In this document: positions 1-8,365 of the stretch, one piece after another
How positions within the stretch are numbered: position 1 is the stretch's first letter
Layout of the letters: each line of letters starts with the position of its first letter
Assembly: GCF_019754935.1 (NCBI RefSeq)
Contig: NZ_JAGSOA010000002.1
Span: 124,001-188,000 of the forward strand
Direction: 5' to 3'
Length of the DNA stretch: 64,000 nt
Source of the DNA: Corynebacterium parakroppenstedtii
GTDB lineage: Bacteria > Actinomycetota > Actinomycetes > Mycobacteriales > Mycobacteriaceae
Translations under genes and position numbers: made by a program
Notes under the pieces: generated by a model
Databases searched by the model: none
Seen by the model: only the letters and a program-made list of their open reading frames with translations
Told to the model about the DNA's origin: nothing

Positions 1-1600
1 TGAACTGCAGCTTCCACTTGTCACCGAATAGGGCAATGAGCTCGCCATCATCACGGGTGAACACCTCAACACCGCGCTGGCGGTTGAGCTCCGGGGCGGA
101 CTCGTGATCGGTACGCCGAGCCACCGAATACGGAACAGGGCTCGTTTCCGTTTCGACGTTGTACTCGTTCGCCATCCGGGCCTGCATGACTTCAAACTGC
201 ATGGGCCCGACCGCAGCCATCACCGGCGCAGCGTCGCCACGGGCATCATTGCGGAGAATCTGCACAACACCCTCCGACGACAGCTGCTCCAAAGCTTTGC
301 GGAATTGCTTGTATTTGCCCAGTGAGCGAGCACGCAACGTGCGGAAATTCTCCGGCGCGAACTGGGGCATGGGGGCAAACTGCACCTTCGTGCCCTCATA
401 AATCGTGTCGCCGGGAGCTAACGACCCCGCGTTGACGAGCCCCACAATGTCGCCGGGATACGCGGTTTCGACTGTCGACCTCGTCCGCCCAAACACGGTC
501 AGCGCGTATTTCGTCGAAAATGAGCGGCCAGATTGCGCATGAGTAACCTGCATCCCGCGATCGAACTCACCCGACACCACCCGCATAAAGGCCAGCTTGT
601 CGCGGTGATGAGTATCCATGCCCGCCTGGACCTTGAAAATGACGCCCGAAAAAGGGTCTTCCGGTGAACGCTCCGTATCAATGGCCCCCGTTGCCTTGCC
701 CGCTGATTCGAGAACCTTGGGATCAGTTTTCCGTGGCCCGGGCTCAGGAGCAAGCTGGCACAGCAAGTCCAAAATCTGGTGTACACCAAAATTCAACATT
801 GCCGACGCAAACACCACAGGAGAGGTGGTGCAGTCCAGGAAAAGTTCCTGGTCGTGGACCGCGCCGTCCATGGTGAGAAGCTCGCACTCTTCGACCGCGG
901 TATCCCACACATCGCCTTCCTTCGACGATGCCTCGTCAGGGGAGTAGTGCTCCTCCGGGGCGATCGTTGACCCACCCGCGGTGCGCAAGAAGTGAATATA
1001 TTCAGTGACATTACCGTCGGCATCGCGCCGGGCGAGGCCGTGGAAGTCCCCAGCCATCCCGACGGGCCAAAACAGCGGTGTCGGCTGCAGGCCGATTTCG
1101 TCGACAATCTCGTCCATGAGTTCGAGAGGAGCGCGGCCTGGGCGGTCCCACTTGTTGATCACCGTGATGATGGGAAGGCCACGGGCTTTACACACCCGGA
1201 ACAGCTTGAGCGTCTGGGGCTCCAGGCCCTTCGCGCCGTCGATGAGCATGACGGCAGCATCCACAGCGGTGAGGACGCGGTAGGTGTCCTCCGAAAAGTC
1301 TGCGTGACCAGGGGTGTCAACTAAGTTAATGACGTAGGGCTCCGTGCCCTTCGGTGCATTTTCGGGCAGATACTCGAACTGGAGAGCCGACGAGGCGATG
1401 GAAATACCACGATCCTTCTCCATCTCCATCCAGTCCGACACGGTGGACTTACGGCCGGCCTTGCCATGAACAGCGCCCGCTTCGGCGATCACATGTGCGT
1501 GAAGCGCTAGAGCTTCGGTGAGTGTGGATTTACCAGCGTCGGGGTGTGCAATCACTGCGAATGTTCGGCGTCGAGCGCTTTCCTCCGCGACTGTACTCAT
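1..1600 (-). CDS. prfC: Peptide chain release factor 3 (3' end cut by window edge)
   Basis: Translational GTPase RF3, which removes RF1/RF2 from the ribosome after peptide release. The frame is open from an ATG at 1600 to the window edge, giving 533 codons; the family is about 530-545 residues, so only a few C-terminal residues are missing. The G1 P-loop AHPDAGKST lies near residues 18-26, and the G4 motif NKWD at 149-152 gives guanine specificity. The visible C-terminus (GELIALFGDKWKLQF) matches the domain that contacts the release factor. The ATG is preceded by AGGAA at a suitable distance. It stands alone, divergent from the nitronate monooxygenase. EF-G is excluded because the reading matches RF3 at both ends. 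Confidence 0.93.
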   Translation of the reverse strand, partial: MSTVAEESARRRTFAVIAHPDAGKSTLTEALALHAHVIAEAGAVHGKAGRKSTVSDWMEMEKDRGISIASSALQFEYLPENAPKGTEPYVINLVDTPGHADFSEDTYRVLTAVDAAVMLIDGAKGLEPQTLKLFRVCKARGLPIITVINKWDRPGRAPLELMDEIVDEIGLQPTPLFWPVGMAGDFHGLARRDADGNVTEYIHFLRTAGGSTIAPEEHYSPDEASSKEGDVWDTAVEECELLTMDGAVHDQELFLDCTTSPVVFASAMLNFGVHQILDLLCQLAPEPGPRKTDPKVLESAGKATGAIDTERSPEDPFSGVIFKVQAGMDTHHRDKLAFMRVVSGEFDRGMQVTHAQSGRSFSTKYALTVFGRTRSTVETAYPGDIVGLVNAGSLAPGDTIYEGTKVQFAPMPQFAPENFRTLRARSLGKYKQFRKALEQLSSEGVVQILRNDARGDAAPVMAAVGPMQFEVMQARMANEYNVETETSPVPYSVARRTDHESAPELNRQRGVEVFTRDDGELIALFGDKWKLQF

Positions 1601-1775
1601 TTGAGCGTTCCTTTTCCTCTCGCTGGTGTTGGCTCACCGGTTGTGTCTGGCCGTTGCAATGGCGTCAGTGTAGGCCGTCGTTAATCTAACCGCTCCATGA
1701 TAGCCGCACCACGGTGGGGCAGTGTTTTTAGTGTTTTACCCTTCTGCGCGGTCATGACGCTGTAGTCTCAGCGTT

Positions 1776-2954
1776 ATGAATGAGACCCAGAACACACAAC
1801 CGACAGCAGACGCACAATCAACAGTGAAGTCGAGAGCCTTCCGACCCATTATCGCCGCCCCGATGGCGGGAGGTCCCTCCTCGCCGGCGCTCGTTGATGC
1901 CGTCGCTGCCCACGGAGGGCTCGGTTTCTTAGCAGCGGGATACAAAACCCCAGAAGCGGTAGACAAAGAACTTGACGACGTCGCCCGCCGGGCACGACAA
2001 CGAGGTGCGGAACCCTTTTATGGCCTCAACCTTTTCGTGCCTCAACCCAGCCCTTCGGGAGTGGAGCGCGATCGTGCTGAGGCATACCGCGATGAGCTGG
2101 CGAAGGATTATGAGCGGTTTGGCGTGGTCCAGCCCGATTTGAACTGGACCACTGATGACCAGTGGGAGGGGAAGCTGGCGGTTATACGCCGACGCCTCGA
2201 CCAACGAGAACAACAAGGGGAGGGGCCCGCTGACGCTGATAGTCACGCCGAGAGCGTTTCCGTTCCCGATGTTCTGAGCTTTACCTTTGGTCTTCCGCCC
2301 GAGGAATTGGTCGACGAATTTCAATCGCGCGGAATTGAGGTGTGGGCAACTGTCGCCACCACCCACGCGGCGCAGATCGCGGGCGACCGAGGTGTCGCCG
2401 CCATCGTCGTTCAGGGCCCGGAAGCCGGTGGGCACCGCGCGACAACAACACCCGATGAAGAGCCCGGCTCCGAGCCATTGATGTCCCTTGTGGGGGCAGT
2501 ATCCGGCCTGTTTGCGGACGCGGACGCCGACGACGCTTCGACGCGCCCAGCCGTCATCGCGGCAGGGGGTATCGCGACTCCCGATCACGTGGCGGAGGCG
2601 CTACGTCACGGGGCGGACGCGGTTGCAGCCGGAACCATATTCGCCGCGACGGACGAAGCGGGAACGAATGAGCCTTACAAACAGGCACTCATTTCAGCGA
2701 CGGCTGACGACACCGTGATCACTCGCGCGTATTCCGGACGACCAGCACGCGGGCGTCGGAACGCGTTTATCGACGCGCACTCCGACGCGCCGTCGGTCTA
2801 TCCCGCGGTCAACGGGCTCACCTCGCCGATTCGGAAGGCGGCGACCAAACAAGGGGAGACGGACTGCATGTCATTATGGGCTGGTCAGAGCGTTGAATAC
2901 GCCCATGGAGGAACCGCCGGCAGCGTCGTCGATCTTTTACTTCAAGGTAGGTAG
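1776..2954 (+). CDS. Nitronate monooxygenase (2-nitropropane dioxygenase family)
   Basis: FMN-dependent TIM-barrel enzyme of 392 residues that oxidises alkyl nitronates such as propionate 3-nitronate. Visible family marks are the N-terminal PMAGGPSS at 29-36, the catalytic-histidine motif GPEAGGH with His220, and the phosphate-binding GGIATPDHV segment followed by GADAVAAGT. The first 20 residues are polar and probably disordered. No clear ribosome-binding site precedes the ATG, so the mRNA may be leaderless (inference). It is single and divergent from prfC and ends at a two-way terminator shared with the malic enzyme gene. Alternative: an FMN enoyl reductase of the same fold; the GGH motif favours nitronate monooxygenase. 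Confidence 0.85.
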   Translation: MNETQNTQPTADAQSTVKSRAFRPIIAAPMAGGPSSPALVDAVAAHGGLGFLAAGYKTPEAVDKELDDVARRARQRGAEPFYGLNLFVPQPSPSGVERDRAEAYRDELAKDYERFGVVQPDLNWTTDDQWEGKLAVIRRRLDQREQQGEGPADADSHAESVSVPDVLSFTFGLPPEELVDEFQSRGIEVWATVATTHAAQIAGDRGVAAIVVQGPEAGGHRATTTPDEEPGSEPLMSLVGAVSGLFADADADDASTRPAVIAAGGIATPDHVAEALRHGADAVAAGTIFAATDEAGTNEPYKQALISATADDTVITRAYSGRPARGRRNAFIDAHSDAPSVYPAVNGLTSPIRKAATKQGETDCMSLWAGQSVEYAHGGTAGSVVDLLLQGR

Positions 2955-2961
2955 TGGATAA

Positions 2962-2999
2962 GGAATAAACGGCGCGCCGGGTACACACCGTTTTATTCC
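2962..2999. terminator. Bidirectional terminator between convergent genes
   Basis: Arms GGAATAAACGG (2962-2972) and CCGTTTTATTCC (2988-2999) pair with one bulged base around a GC-rich loop. It sits between the convergent ends of the nitronate monooxygenase and malic enzyme genes. Confidence 0.6.
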
Positions 3000-3020
3000 C
3001 CGTCGGCTATCTCTCGTCGC

Positions 3021-4694
3021 CTATTTCTTGTCATCCGCGTGTTCCGTGGCAAGTTCGTCTGGATACTCCGGCCACCACATCGCGAGACGAACCGCCTCAA
3101 CAACATTGTCGGGCTCATTTTGCGCAACACCAGAGTCGACCGCTTCACGAATCACCGCTTCCGCAACCCGAGCCGACGATGCCCGCAGATTCTCGACCGG
3201 CGGCAGAATGGGCGCACCAAGCTGGGAGGCGTCCACCTGCTTGGCAACCGCCGAGGCCGCAGCCAGCAGCATTCCGTCGGTAACCCGATCCGCCCGTGAC
3301 ACGATGACGCCCAACCCGAGCCCCGGGTACAGCAAGGCATTGTTGCCCTGACCAAATTCGTAGGTGACGCCGTTGTACTCGAAGTCGTCCACGGGGATCC
3401 CCGCCGCGACAAGAGCGCGCCCATCCGACCACTTCACGACGTCGGCAGGCATCGCTTCAATGCGCGAGGTCGGGTTAGACAATGGCAGCACGATGGGCCG
3501 GTCGCAGTGTTTCGCCATCTCCTGGATCACTGGTTCGGTAAACGCACCGTGGTCAGTCGAGGTGCCGATGAGGATGGTGGGCTGGGCATGGCGAACCACA
3601 TCGAGCAATCCGATTTTCCCATCTTTCCCGCCCCAGTCTTTCACTTCCGACGCAGGTCGCGCGTATGTTTGCTGGTAATCCGGGAGGTTATCCATGTCAT
3701 CGGTGACCAACCCGTTGACGTCGATGAGCCAAATCCGCTGTGTCGCTTCATCCTCGCTCAAACCGTCGCGAATCATTCCGGCGCGAATCTGGTCTGCCAT
3801 TCCGGTGCCCGCTGTTCCTGCGCCATAAACGAGGAGACGCTGGTCAGCGAACGTGGTGTTGTTTGCCTTCATCCCCGCCATGACCGCGGCGGTGACAATA
3901 GCCCCTGTGCCTTGCATATCATCGTTAAAGATGCGGTAGCTGTCGGCATTGTCGCGAAGAATACGGCGCGCATTTGATGGGCCGAAATCTTCAAAGTGTA
4001 GGAGCGCGTTCGGGAACATATCGCTCGCGACGCGCAAGTACTCGGAAATGAGGTTGTCGTAGCGCTCGCCACGGACGCGCGCGTGGCGATTCCCCAGGTA
4101 GAAGGGTGAATTGAGGAGGTCTTCATTATCAGTGCCGACGTCGAGGTTGACGGCGATCACGCGCGAGGGGTCGACGCCCGCAGCGGCGGTGTAGATGGCC
4201 AGTTTTCCGATGGCGATGTCGGTTCCGTTGACTCCCCAGTCGCCGATGCCCAGGATTTCTTCGGCATCTGAGCAGACGATGAGGTCGACGTCGTCGGGCC
4301 CAAGTCCTAGGGTTTCGAAGCTTTCGCGGATTTCGTCGACACGATCGATGGAGAGATATACAGCGTGTGAGCGGCGGTAGTCCTGTGACCAGTTTTCAAT
4401 CGCGTCGCCGATGGTGGGGTCGTACACGATGGGGAGGAGTTCTTTGAGGTGGTCAACGAGGAGTTTGAAATAGACGGTTTCGTTACGGCCGTGCAGTTCA
4501 TCTAAGTAATGATATTTGTTGAGGTTGTTTTCGAATTGGCTTAATTGTTGGTAGCAGCGCTGTGTCTGAGATTCGAGGGTTTCCACTCCCGACGGTAGCC
4601 GGCCGGTGAGTCCAAGTTTTTTACGCTCTTCATATGTATATGCGGTACCGCGGTTAATATGCGGATCGGTGATCGCATTGGGACGAATGGACAA
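3021..4694 (-). CDS. Large NAD-dependent malic enzyme / malolactic-type enzyme
   Basis: Malic enzyme family protein of 557 residues, the length of the large NAD malic and malolactic enzymes rather than the ~390-residue NADP enzyme known in C. glutamicum. Family marks: VYDPT at 90-94, CSDAEEILGIGDWG at 141-154, the catalytic-lysine segment AIGKLAIYT at 161-169 (Lys164), FNDDMQGT at 256-263 for metal binding, and the dinucleotide fold GAGTAGTG at 291-298. The GIGDWGVNG wording, the YTAAAGVDP segment and YLGNRH resemble lactobacillal malolactic enzyme as I remember it, while the YRRS segment (107-110) is like E. coli MaeA. It may therefore decarboxylate malate to pyruvate or directly to lactate; the sequence alone does not decide. 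Single gene with a long upstream region. Confidence 0.85.
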   Translation of the reverse strand: MSIRPNAITDPHINRGTAYTYEERKKLGLTGRLPSGVETLESQTQRCYQQLSQFENNLNKYHYLDELHGRNETVYFKLLVDHLKELLPIVYDPTIGDAIENWSQDYRRSHAVYLSIDRVDEIRESFETLGLGPDDVDLIVCSDAEEILGIGDWGVNGTDIAIGKLAIYTAAAGVDPSRVIAVNLDVGTDNEDLLNSPFYLGNRHARVRGERYDNLISEYLRVASDMFPNALLHFEDFGPSNARRILRDNADSYRIFNDDMQGTGAIVTAAVMAGMKANNTTFADQRLLVYGAGTAGTGMADQIRAGMIRDGLSEDEATQRIWLIDVNGLVTDDMDNLPDYQQTYARPASEVKDWGGKDGKIGLLDVVRHAQPTILIGTSTDHGAFTEPVIQEMAKHCDRPIVLPLSNPTSRIEAMPADVVKWSDGRALVAAGIPVDDFEYNGVTYEFGQGNNALLYPGLGLGVIVSRADRVTDGMLLAAASAVAKQVDASQLGAPILPPVENLRASSARVAEAVIREAVDSGVAQNEPDNVVEAVRLAMWWPEYPDELATEHADDKK

Positions 4695-5120
4695 GAGCTG
4701 TCTCCTCGCTAATAACTGTTTGATGATTGGAAAGATGGGTTGCCCAGGGATATTGCTACGCCCCAGGGCCTTGTAGAAGGACAGGCGAAAGTATTTCGGT
4801 TTACGCCATGCCCTTTCGTTCTCATCCTAGAGACGTTTTGCTGAGAATTCCGCTGAGAATTTCCGGGGAAAGCGTGTGAGAGGACAGCGTGCGTTGGGCG
4901 AGTGACCCCATGAAGGGCGCAACCAACCTTTAAGAACAATTACCGATAAGAATAGGGGGATCAATGTTTACCCCCAATTCTTACAGAGGCTACCGTCCCG
5001 GTGTTATGGTTAGGGCTGAGAGCACAAGGGAAACCTCACAGCTATCAGCCTAACCAGCCCAAACTGGGGGAATAAGGCTGAAATGTGAAGGTAGGTAATT
5101 AGTCTCAAGAGGTCATCATT
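4695..5120. other. Intergenic region with divergent promoters and a hairpin
   Basis: 426 bp between the divergent malic enzyme and Cys-rich protein genes. It holds a long inverted repeat at 5008-5055 and runs of C and G around 4960-4980. A possible -35 TTACAG at 4981 with -10 TATGGT at 5005 faces the plus-strand gene. I see no ORF of credible coding character. Confidence 0.5.
5008..5055 (+). repeat. Inverted repeat: leader hairpin or operator
   Basis: GGTTAGGGCTGA at 5008-5019 pairs with TCAGCCTAACC at 5045-5055, eleven base pairs with one bulged G. The 25-nt interior contains a mini-hairpin AGG-GAAA-CCT. It lies 65 bp before the GTG of the Cys-rich protein. If the promoter noted at 4981-5010 is real the repeat overlaps it and would be an operator; otherwise it is a structured leader. 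It matches no riboswitch consensus I can recall. Confidence 0.5.
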
Positions 5121-5537
5121 GTGGGTAAGCGAAAAAAGCGCACGTCACGCCAGCGTGCAGTCAGTGCTTACTCATACTCTTCGGGAGATGTGACCGTGCG
5201 ACGCCCATGTGATGACGACTCGGGGTGCGACGGTAGACGGAAGCCGTGCCCATTTCGTGATGCGGAAGCAGCCTATGAAGCTCAGTATTACGCGCGGTTG
5301 GAAGCACGCAAGAAAGGCGTGCTCTTTAACGAAACGCCGTCGACTATGGGGGCCACCGCGCTACACAAAGAAGTAGCGAAATGCCTGGAAAAAGGGCCAA
5401 AGAAGAAGTGCTGTCACTCGTCGCCACGGTGTATGCGGTGCCCGTATGTCTTTGCGCAGTTACGCAAGGTCGATACGGCGGAGTTGGACGACGATAACCT
5501 CAAGCGGACGCTTCAGAAATTGAGGAATCGCAGGTAG
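5121..5537 (+). CDS. Conserved Cys-rich basic protein, unknown function
   Basis: 138 residues, not assigned to a named family. The N-terminus is strongly basic (KRKKRTSRQR). Two cysteine clusters are visible: three cysteines in PCDDDSGCDGRRKPC (residues 29-43) and four in CCHSSPRCMRC (about 97-107), plus a lone cysteine near 88. The spacing could hold zinc or an Fe-S centre; this is inference. No signal peptide or membrane segment is present, so it is cytosolic. The GTG start is supported by AAGAGG about 9 nt upstream. It is convergent with pth with only 12 bp between the ends. Confidence 0.7.
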   Translation: MGKRKKRTSRQRAVSAYSYSSGDVTVRRPCDDDSGCDGRRKPCPFRDAEAAYEAQYYARLEARKKGVLFNETPSTMGATALHKEVAKCLEKGPKKKCCHSSPRCMRCPYVFAQLRKVDTAELDDDNLKRTLQKLRNRR

Positions 5538-5549
5538 CGCCAGCGTGGC

Positions 5550-6224
5550 CTAGCGTCCGTGAATCGTGTTCTGCGCGTACTCCAGACCGCGAGTTGCCAG
5601 CAGCTCCACGGCATCGGCAGCAGTAGAACACATCAGGTCTACATCGACGGATTCCCGAGTCGAAAACTTTTTTAAGACAAAGTCCGCTGGAGACATACGT
5701 CCAGGTGGGCGGCCAATTCCTAATCGCACCCGAAGATAATCTTTCGTCCCCAAGGCCTTGGTGATATCCCGCAGCCCGTTATGGCCGCCTTCGCCACCTC
5801 CCCGCTTAAGACGAACTGTCCCAAAATCAAGGTCGAGGTCATCGTGAAGAACAATGACGTTCTGAGGAGGAATGTGGAAGAAGCGAGCCAAAGCAGAGGT
5901 CGGTCCGCCCGAGAGGTTCATATATGACCGCGGGCGGCTCAGAATAAGGGAAACAGATGAACCATTCGGGCCGGACAGCGACATCTGCGCCGAATCCGTG
6001 TTCGTTTTCTTGTGCCGCGATAAAGTCACGGGGACGGGGACCGCGCGGGACGCCACCTCGTCGAGGGCCATCTGGCCAATATTGTGGCGAGTGCCCTCGT
6101 ATTGAGAGCCGGGATTGCCCAGCCCGATCACCAGGAATGACTGTGAGTCGGAGCCCTGGCTCTTGACTGGGCTGCGGCGCGGCGCACTCCCGCCACGTGA
6201 TTGAGATGTTGAAAACATACCCAC
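5550..6224 (-). CDS. pth: Peptidyl-tRNA hydrolase
   Basis: Cleaves peptidyl-tRNA released from stalled ribosomes. 224 residues against a usual ~190-200; the surplus is a Ser/Arg/Gly-rich N-terminal extension of about 28 residues before the conserved LVIGLGNPG. Catalytic features are visible: Asn of GLGNPG (34-39), catalytic His47 in TRHNIG, Asp in LHDDLDLDFG (about 127-135), and Asn149 in GGHNGLRD. It lies 15 bp downstream of rplY on the same strand, the usual actinobacterial rplY-pth pair. The start is the first ATG; a start nearer the core is possible but no obvious ATG/GTG with a good ribosome-binding site lies there. Confidence 0.95.
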   Translation of the reverse strand: MGMFSTSQSRGGSAPRRSPVKSQGSDSQSFLVIGLGNPGSQYEGTRHNIGQMALDEVASRAVPVPVTLSRHKKTNTDSAQMSLSGPNGSSVSLILSRPRSYMNLSGGPTSALARFFHIPPQNVIVLHDDLDLDFGTVRLKRGGGEGGHNGLRDITKALGTKDYLRVRLGIGRPPGRMSPADFVLKKFSTRESVDVDLMCSTAADAVELLATRGLEYAQNTIHGR

Positions 6225-6239
6225 GGAAAACGGCCTGAA

Positions 6240-6896
6240 TTACTCCTCGGACTCGCCCTCGTCGGACTCGCCCTCAGCCTCAGTGGCTTCCCCCTCGGTC
6301 TCTTCAGCCTCGGTGTCTTCCTCGTTGTCAGAGTCGGTATCGGCAACCTCAGGAACGACCACGTTAACGATCAGCGTCTCCGGATCAGAGATCAACGTGG
6401 TGTTGGCCGGCATCTGGACGTCGCCAGCGGTGATCTGGGTACCAACTTCCAGACCCTCAACATCAATGGTGATTTCTTCCGGAATGGACAGAACGTCGGC
6501 TTCGACGTCGATAACGTCGACATCCTGCATGAGCATGGCGCCCGGAGCAACCTCACCCTCGGTAACAACCGGAACCTCAACCTCAACCTTTTCGCCACGG
6601 CGAATAGCCAGGAGGTCAGCGTGGTCGGCGTCGAGTGTGAGGACGTTCTGGTCGACGGCCTTCACCATGGTCAGGTGCTTTTCACCGTCAACGTTGAGGT
6701 CGACGATGGCGTTGGCACCGTGGTTACGCAGAACTGCGTGGAATTCGATGGAGTCCACCGAAATATGGATGGGCTCGTCGAGTTCTTTGCCGTAGATTAC
6801 GGCAGGGATGCGGCCTGCGCGACGCAGACGACGGGAAGCGCCTTTGCCGAATTCGTGACGGGGCAAAGCTTCAAGGTCGGTAATGTTTGTTGCCAC
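6240..6896 (-). CDS. rplY: 50S ribosomal protein L25 (general stress protein Ctc type)
   Basis: Binds 5S rRNA in the large subunit. The long CTC form has an N-terminal L25 domain (about residues 1-95, with RRAGRIPAVIYG) and a beta-rich TL5 domain (about 100-185, IPEEITIDVEGLEVG), followed by a tail made almost entirely of Glu, Asp, Ala and Ser. I place the start at the GTG at 6896: a TTG four codons upstream overlaps the GGAG ribosome-binding site, which is correctly spaced (7 nt) only for this GTG. Followed at 15 bp by pth, so probably one transcript. The acidic tail is common in high-GC Gram-positive L25 proteins. Confidence 0.95.
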   Translation of the reverse strand: MATNITDLEALPRHEFGKGASRRLRRAGRIPAVIYGKELDEPIHISVDSIEFHAVLRNHGANAIVDLNVDGEKHLTMVKAVDQNVLTLDADHADLLAIRRGEKVEVEVPVVTEGEVAPGAMLMQDVDVIDVEADVLSIPEEITIDVEGLEVGTQITAGDVQMPANTTLISDPETLIVNVVVPEVADTDSDNEEDTEAEETEGEATEAEGESDEGESEE

Positions 6897-7276
6897 AATA
6901 ATCTCCAATCATCAGCGATGAACGCGCAGAAAGGAACGTAGTGTAGGAATATCTGCGCGTCTGTCGCCCCGGAGAGAGAATCACGCAGAAAAAGCGGAAT
7001 GGTTTCGCAGTGGGAACCATTGCATACCAGTGGGCTGGCTTCACCGAGCCGTGTGTATGCCGCTGTAGATTTTCATCGCGTCGATAACGGGGCCCTGTAC
7101 TTGTGCGCGGTTCTTGTGCGTGCACGGTTACGGGCCGCCCTCGCCGAGACATACCGGCCCAGGATAGCAAGATTGGCCGGAGGAACCAAACGTTCGTCCG
7201 GCCGAGAACCTCGCTCATCGGGTAGCGACGATGCGAGGCAAGTAGCGCCAACGTAGTCAGCGCCGACGCGGGTCGC
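6897..7276. other. Intergenic region between prs and rplY
   Basis: 380 bp. In mycobacteria a lipoprotein gene (lpqT) occupies this place; here no ORF with family resemblance is seen. It holds a terminator-like hairpin at 6985-7021 and must carry the rplY promoter, which I could not fix. Confidence 0.4.
6985..7021 (-). terminator. Possible terminator downstream of prs
   Basis: Arms AATGGTT (6998-7004) and AACCATT (7015-7021) with a 10-nt loop. Read on the minus strand the stem is followed by CCGC and then five T. The stem is short and lies about 250 bp after the prs stop, so the call is tentative. Confidence 0.35.
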
Positions 7277-8245
7277 TTACTCGAAGAGGTTGGTGACGGA
7301 TCCGTTTTCGAAGATCTCGTGAATGGTCTTCGCCAACAGTGGGGCAATCGACAGAACAGTGAGGTTGTCCCAGTGATCCGTATTTTGCGGCAGCGTATCG
7401 GTGGTGATCACTTCGCGCGCACCACATTCAGACAGCCGCTCGCGAGCTGGATCCGAGAACACACCGTGGGTGGTGGCGATAATGACGTCATTCGCCCCAG
7501 CCTCACGCAGCACCTTGACAGCGCCTGCAATGGTTCCACCGGTATCGATCATGTCGTCGAGCAGCACACAGGTTCGCCCGGACACGTCACCGACAACACG
7601 GTTGGACGTAATCTTATTCGCGACGTCAATATCACGGGTCTTATGGACGAAGGCGAGAGGTGCGTTACCCAACTCCTGGGCCCACTTTTCGGCCACCTTC
7701 ACGCGCCCGGCGTCGGGGGAGACAACAACGATGTTCGAGGTGTCGTAGTTGGATTTCACGTAGTCCGTGAGGATCGGCATGGCGTGCATGTGATCAACCG
7801 GGCCGTCGAAAAATCCCTGGATCTGGTCCGTGTGGAGGTCAACAGACACGATGCGATCAGCCCCGGCAGATTTCAAAAGGTCTGCAACCAGGCGAGCAGA
7901 AATCGGCTCGCGGCCACGGTGCTTCTTATCCTGGCGGGCATAGGGGTAGAAGGGGAGAATTGCTGTGATGCGCTTTGCAGACCCACGCTTAAGCGCGTCG
8001 ATCATAATGAGCTGTTCCATCAGCCACTTGTTCAGCGGCTGCGGGTGGGACTGCAAGACGAAAGCATCGCAACCGCGGACGGATTCCTCGAAACGAACGA
8101 AGATCTCGCCATTGGCGAAGTCGCGGGCGGTGGTGGGGGTGAGCTCGATACCTAGTTCTTTGGCGACTTGCTCTCCCAGAGCGGGGTGGGCACGCCCAGA
8201 GAAGAGCATGAGGTTTTTCTGGTTTTCCGTCCAGTGTGAATTCAC
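7277..8245 (-). CDS. prs: Ribose-phosphate pyrophosphokinase (PRPP synthase)
   Basis: Makes PRPP from ribose 5-phosphate and ATP for nucleotide, NAD, His and Trp synthesis. From the preferred start it is 322 residues, standard for class I. Visible motifs: the flexible-loop sequence YPYARQDKKHRGREP, the Mg/ATP-binding VDLHTDQIQGFF, and the PRPP loop VLLDDMIDTGGTI. I chose the GTG at 8245 because AAAGG lies 7 nt before it; an in-frame GTG at 8278 has no ribosome-binding site. It lies 120 bp after glmU on the same strand, the conserved glmU-prs order. Confidence 0.96.
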   Translation of the reverse strand: MNSHWTENQKNLMLFSGRAHPALGEQVAKELGIELTPTTARDFANGEIFVRFEESVRGCDAFVLQSHPQPLNKWLMEQLIMIDALKRGSAKRITAILPFYPYARQDKKHRGREPISARLVADLLKSAGADRIVSVDLHTDQIQGFFDGPVDHMHAMPILTDYVKSNYDTSNIVVVSPDAGRVKVAEKWAQELGNAPLAFVHKTRDIDVANKITSNRVVGDVSGRTCVLLDDMIDTGGTIAGAVKVLREAGANDVIIATTHGVFSDPARERLSECGAREVITTDTLPQNTDHWDNLTVLSIAPLLAKTIHEIFENGSVTNLFE

Positions 8246-8365
8246 GGTATGCCTTTCTGTGTTGACCACGGTGATCACGTTTATCGGCAGTCAGAGTGGA
8301 AATCTGATCAACCCTGCAGGCGTGGGATAGTGGGACTCACCAACTATCCCCGGCACTTAGTGATA

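Noticed and set aside
5008..5055. Known riboswitch (TPP, cobalamin, SAM, ydaO, glycine, guanidine) before the Cys-rich gene
   Set aside because: None of the consensus cores I know is present in the hairpin or its flank.
6871..7347. 158-codon minus-strand frame between prs and rplY as an LpqT-like gene
   Set aside because: It overlaps both flanking genes and has no signal peptide or lipobox.
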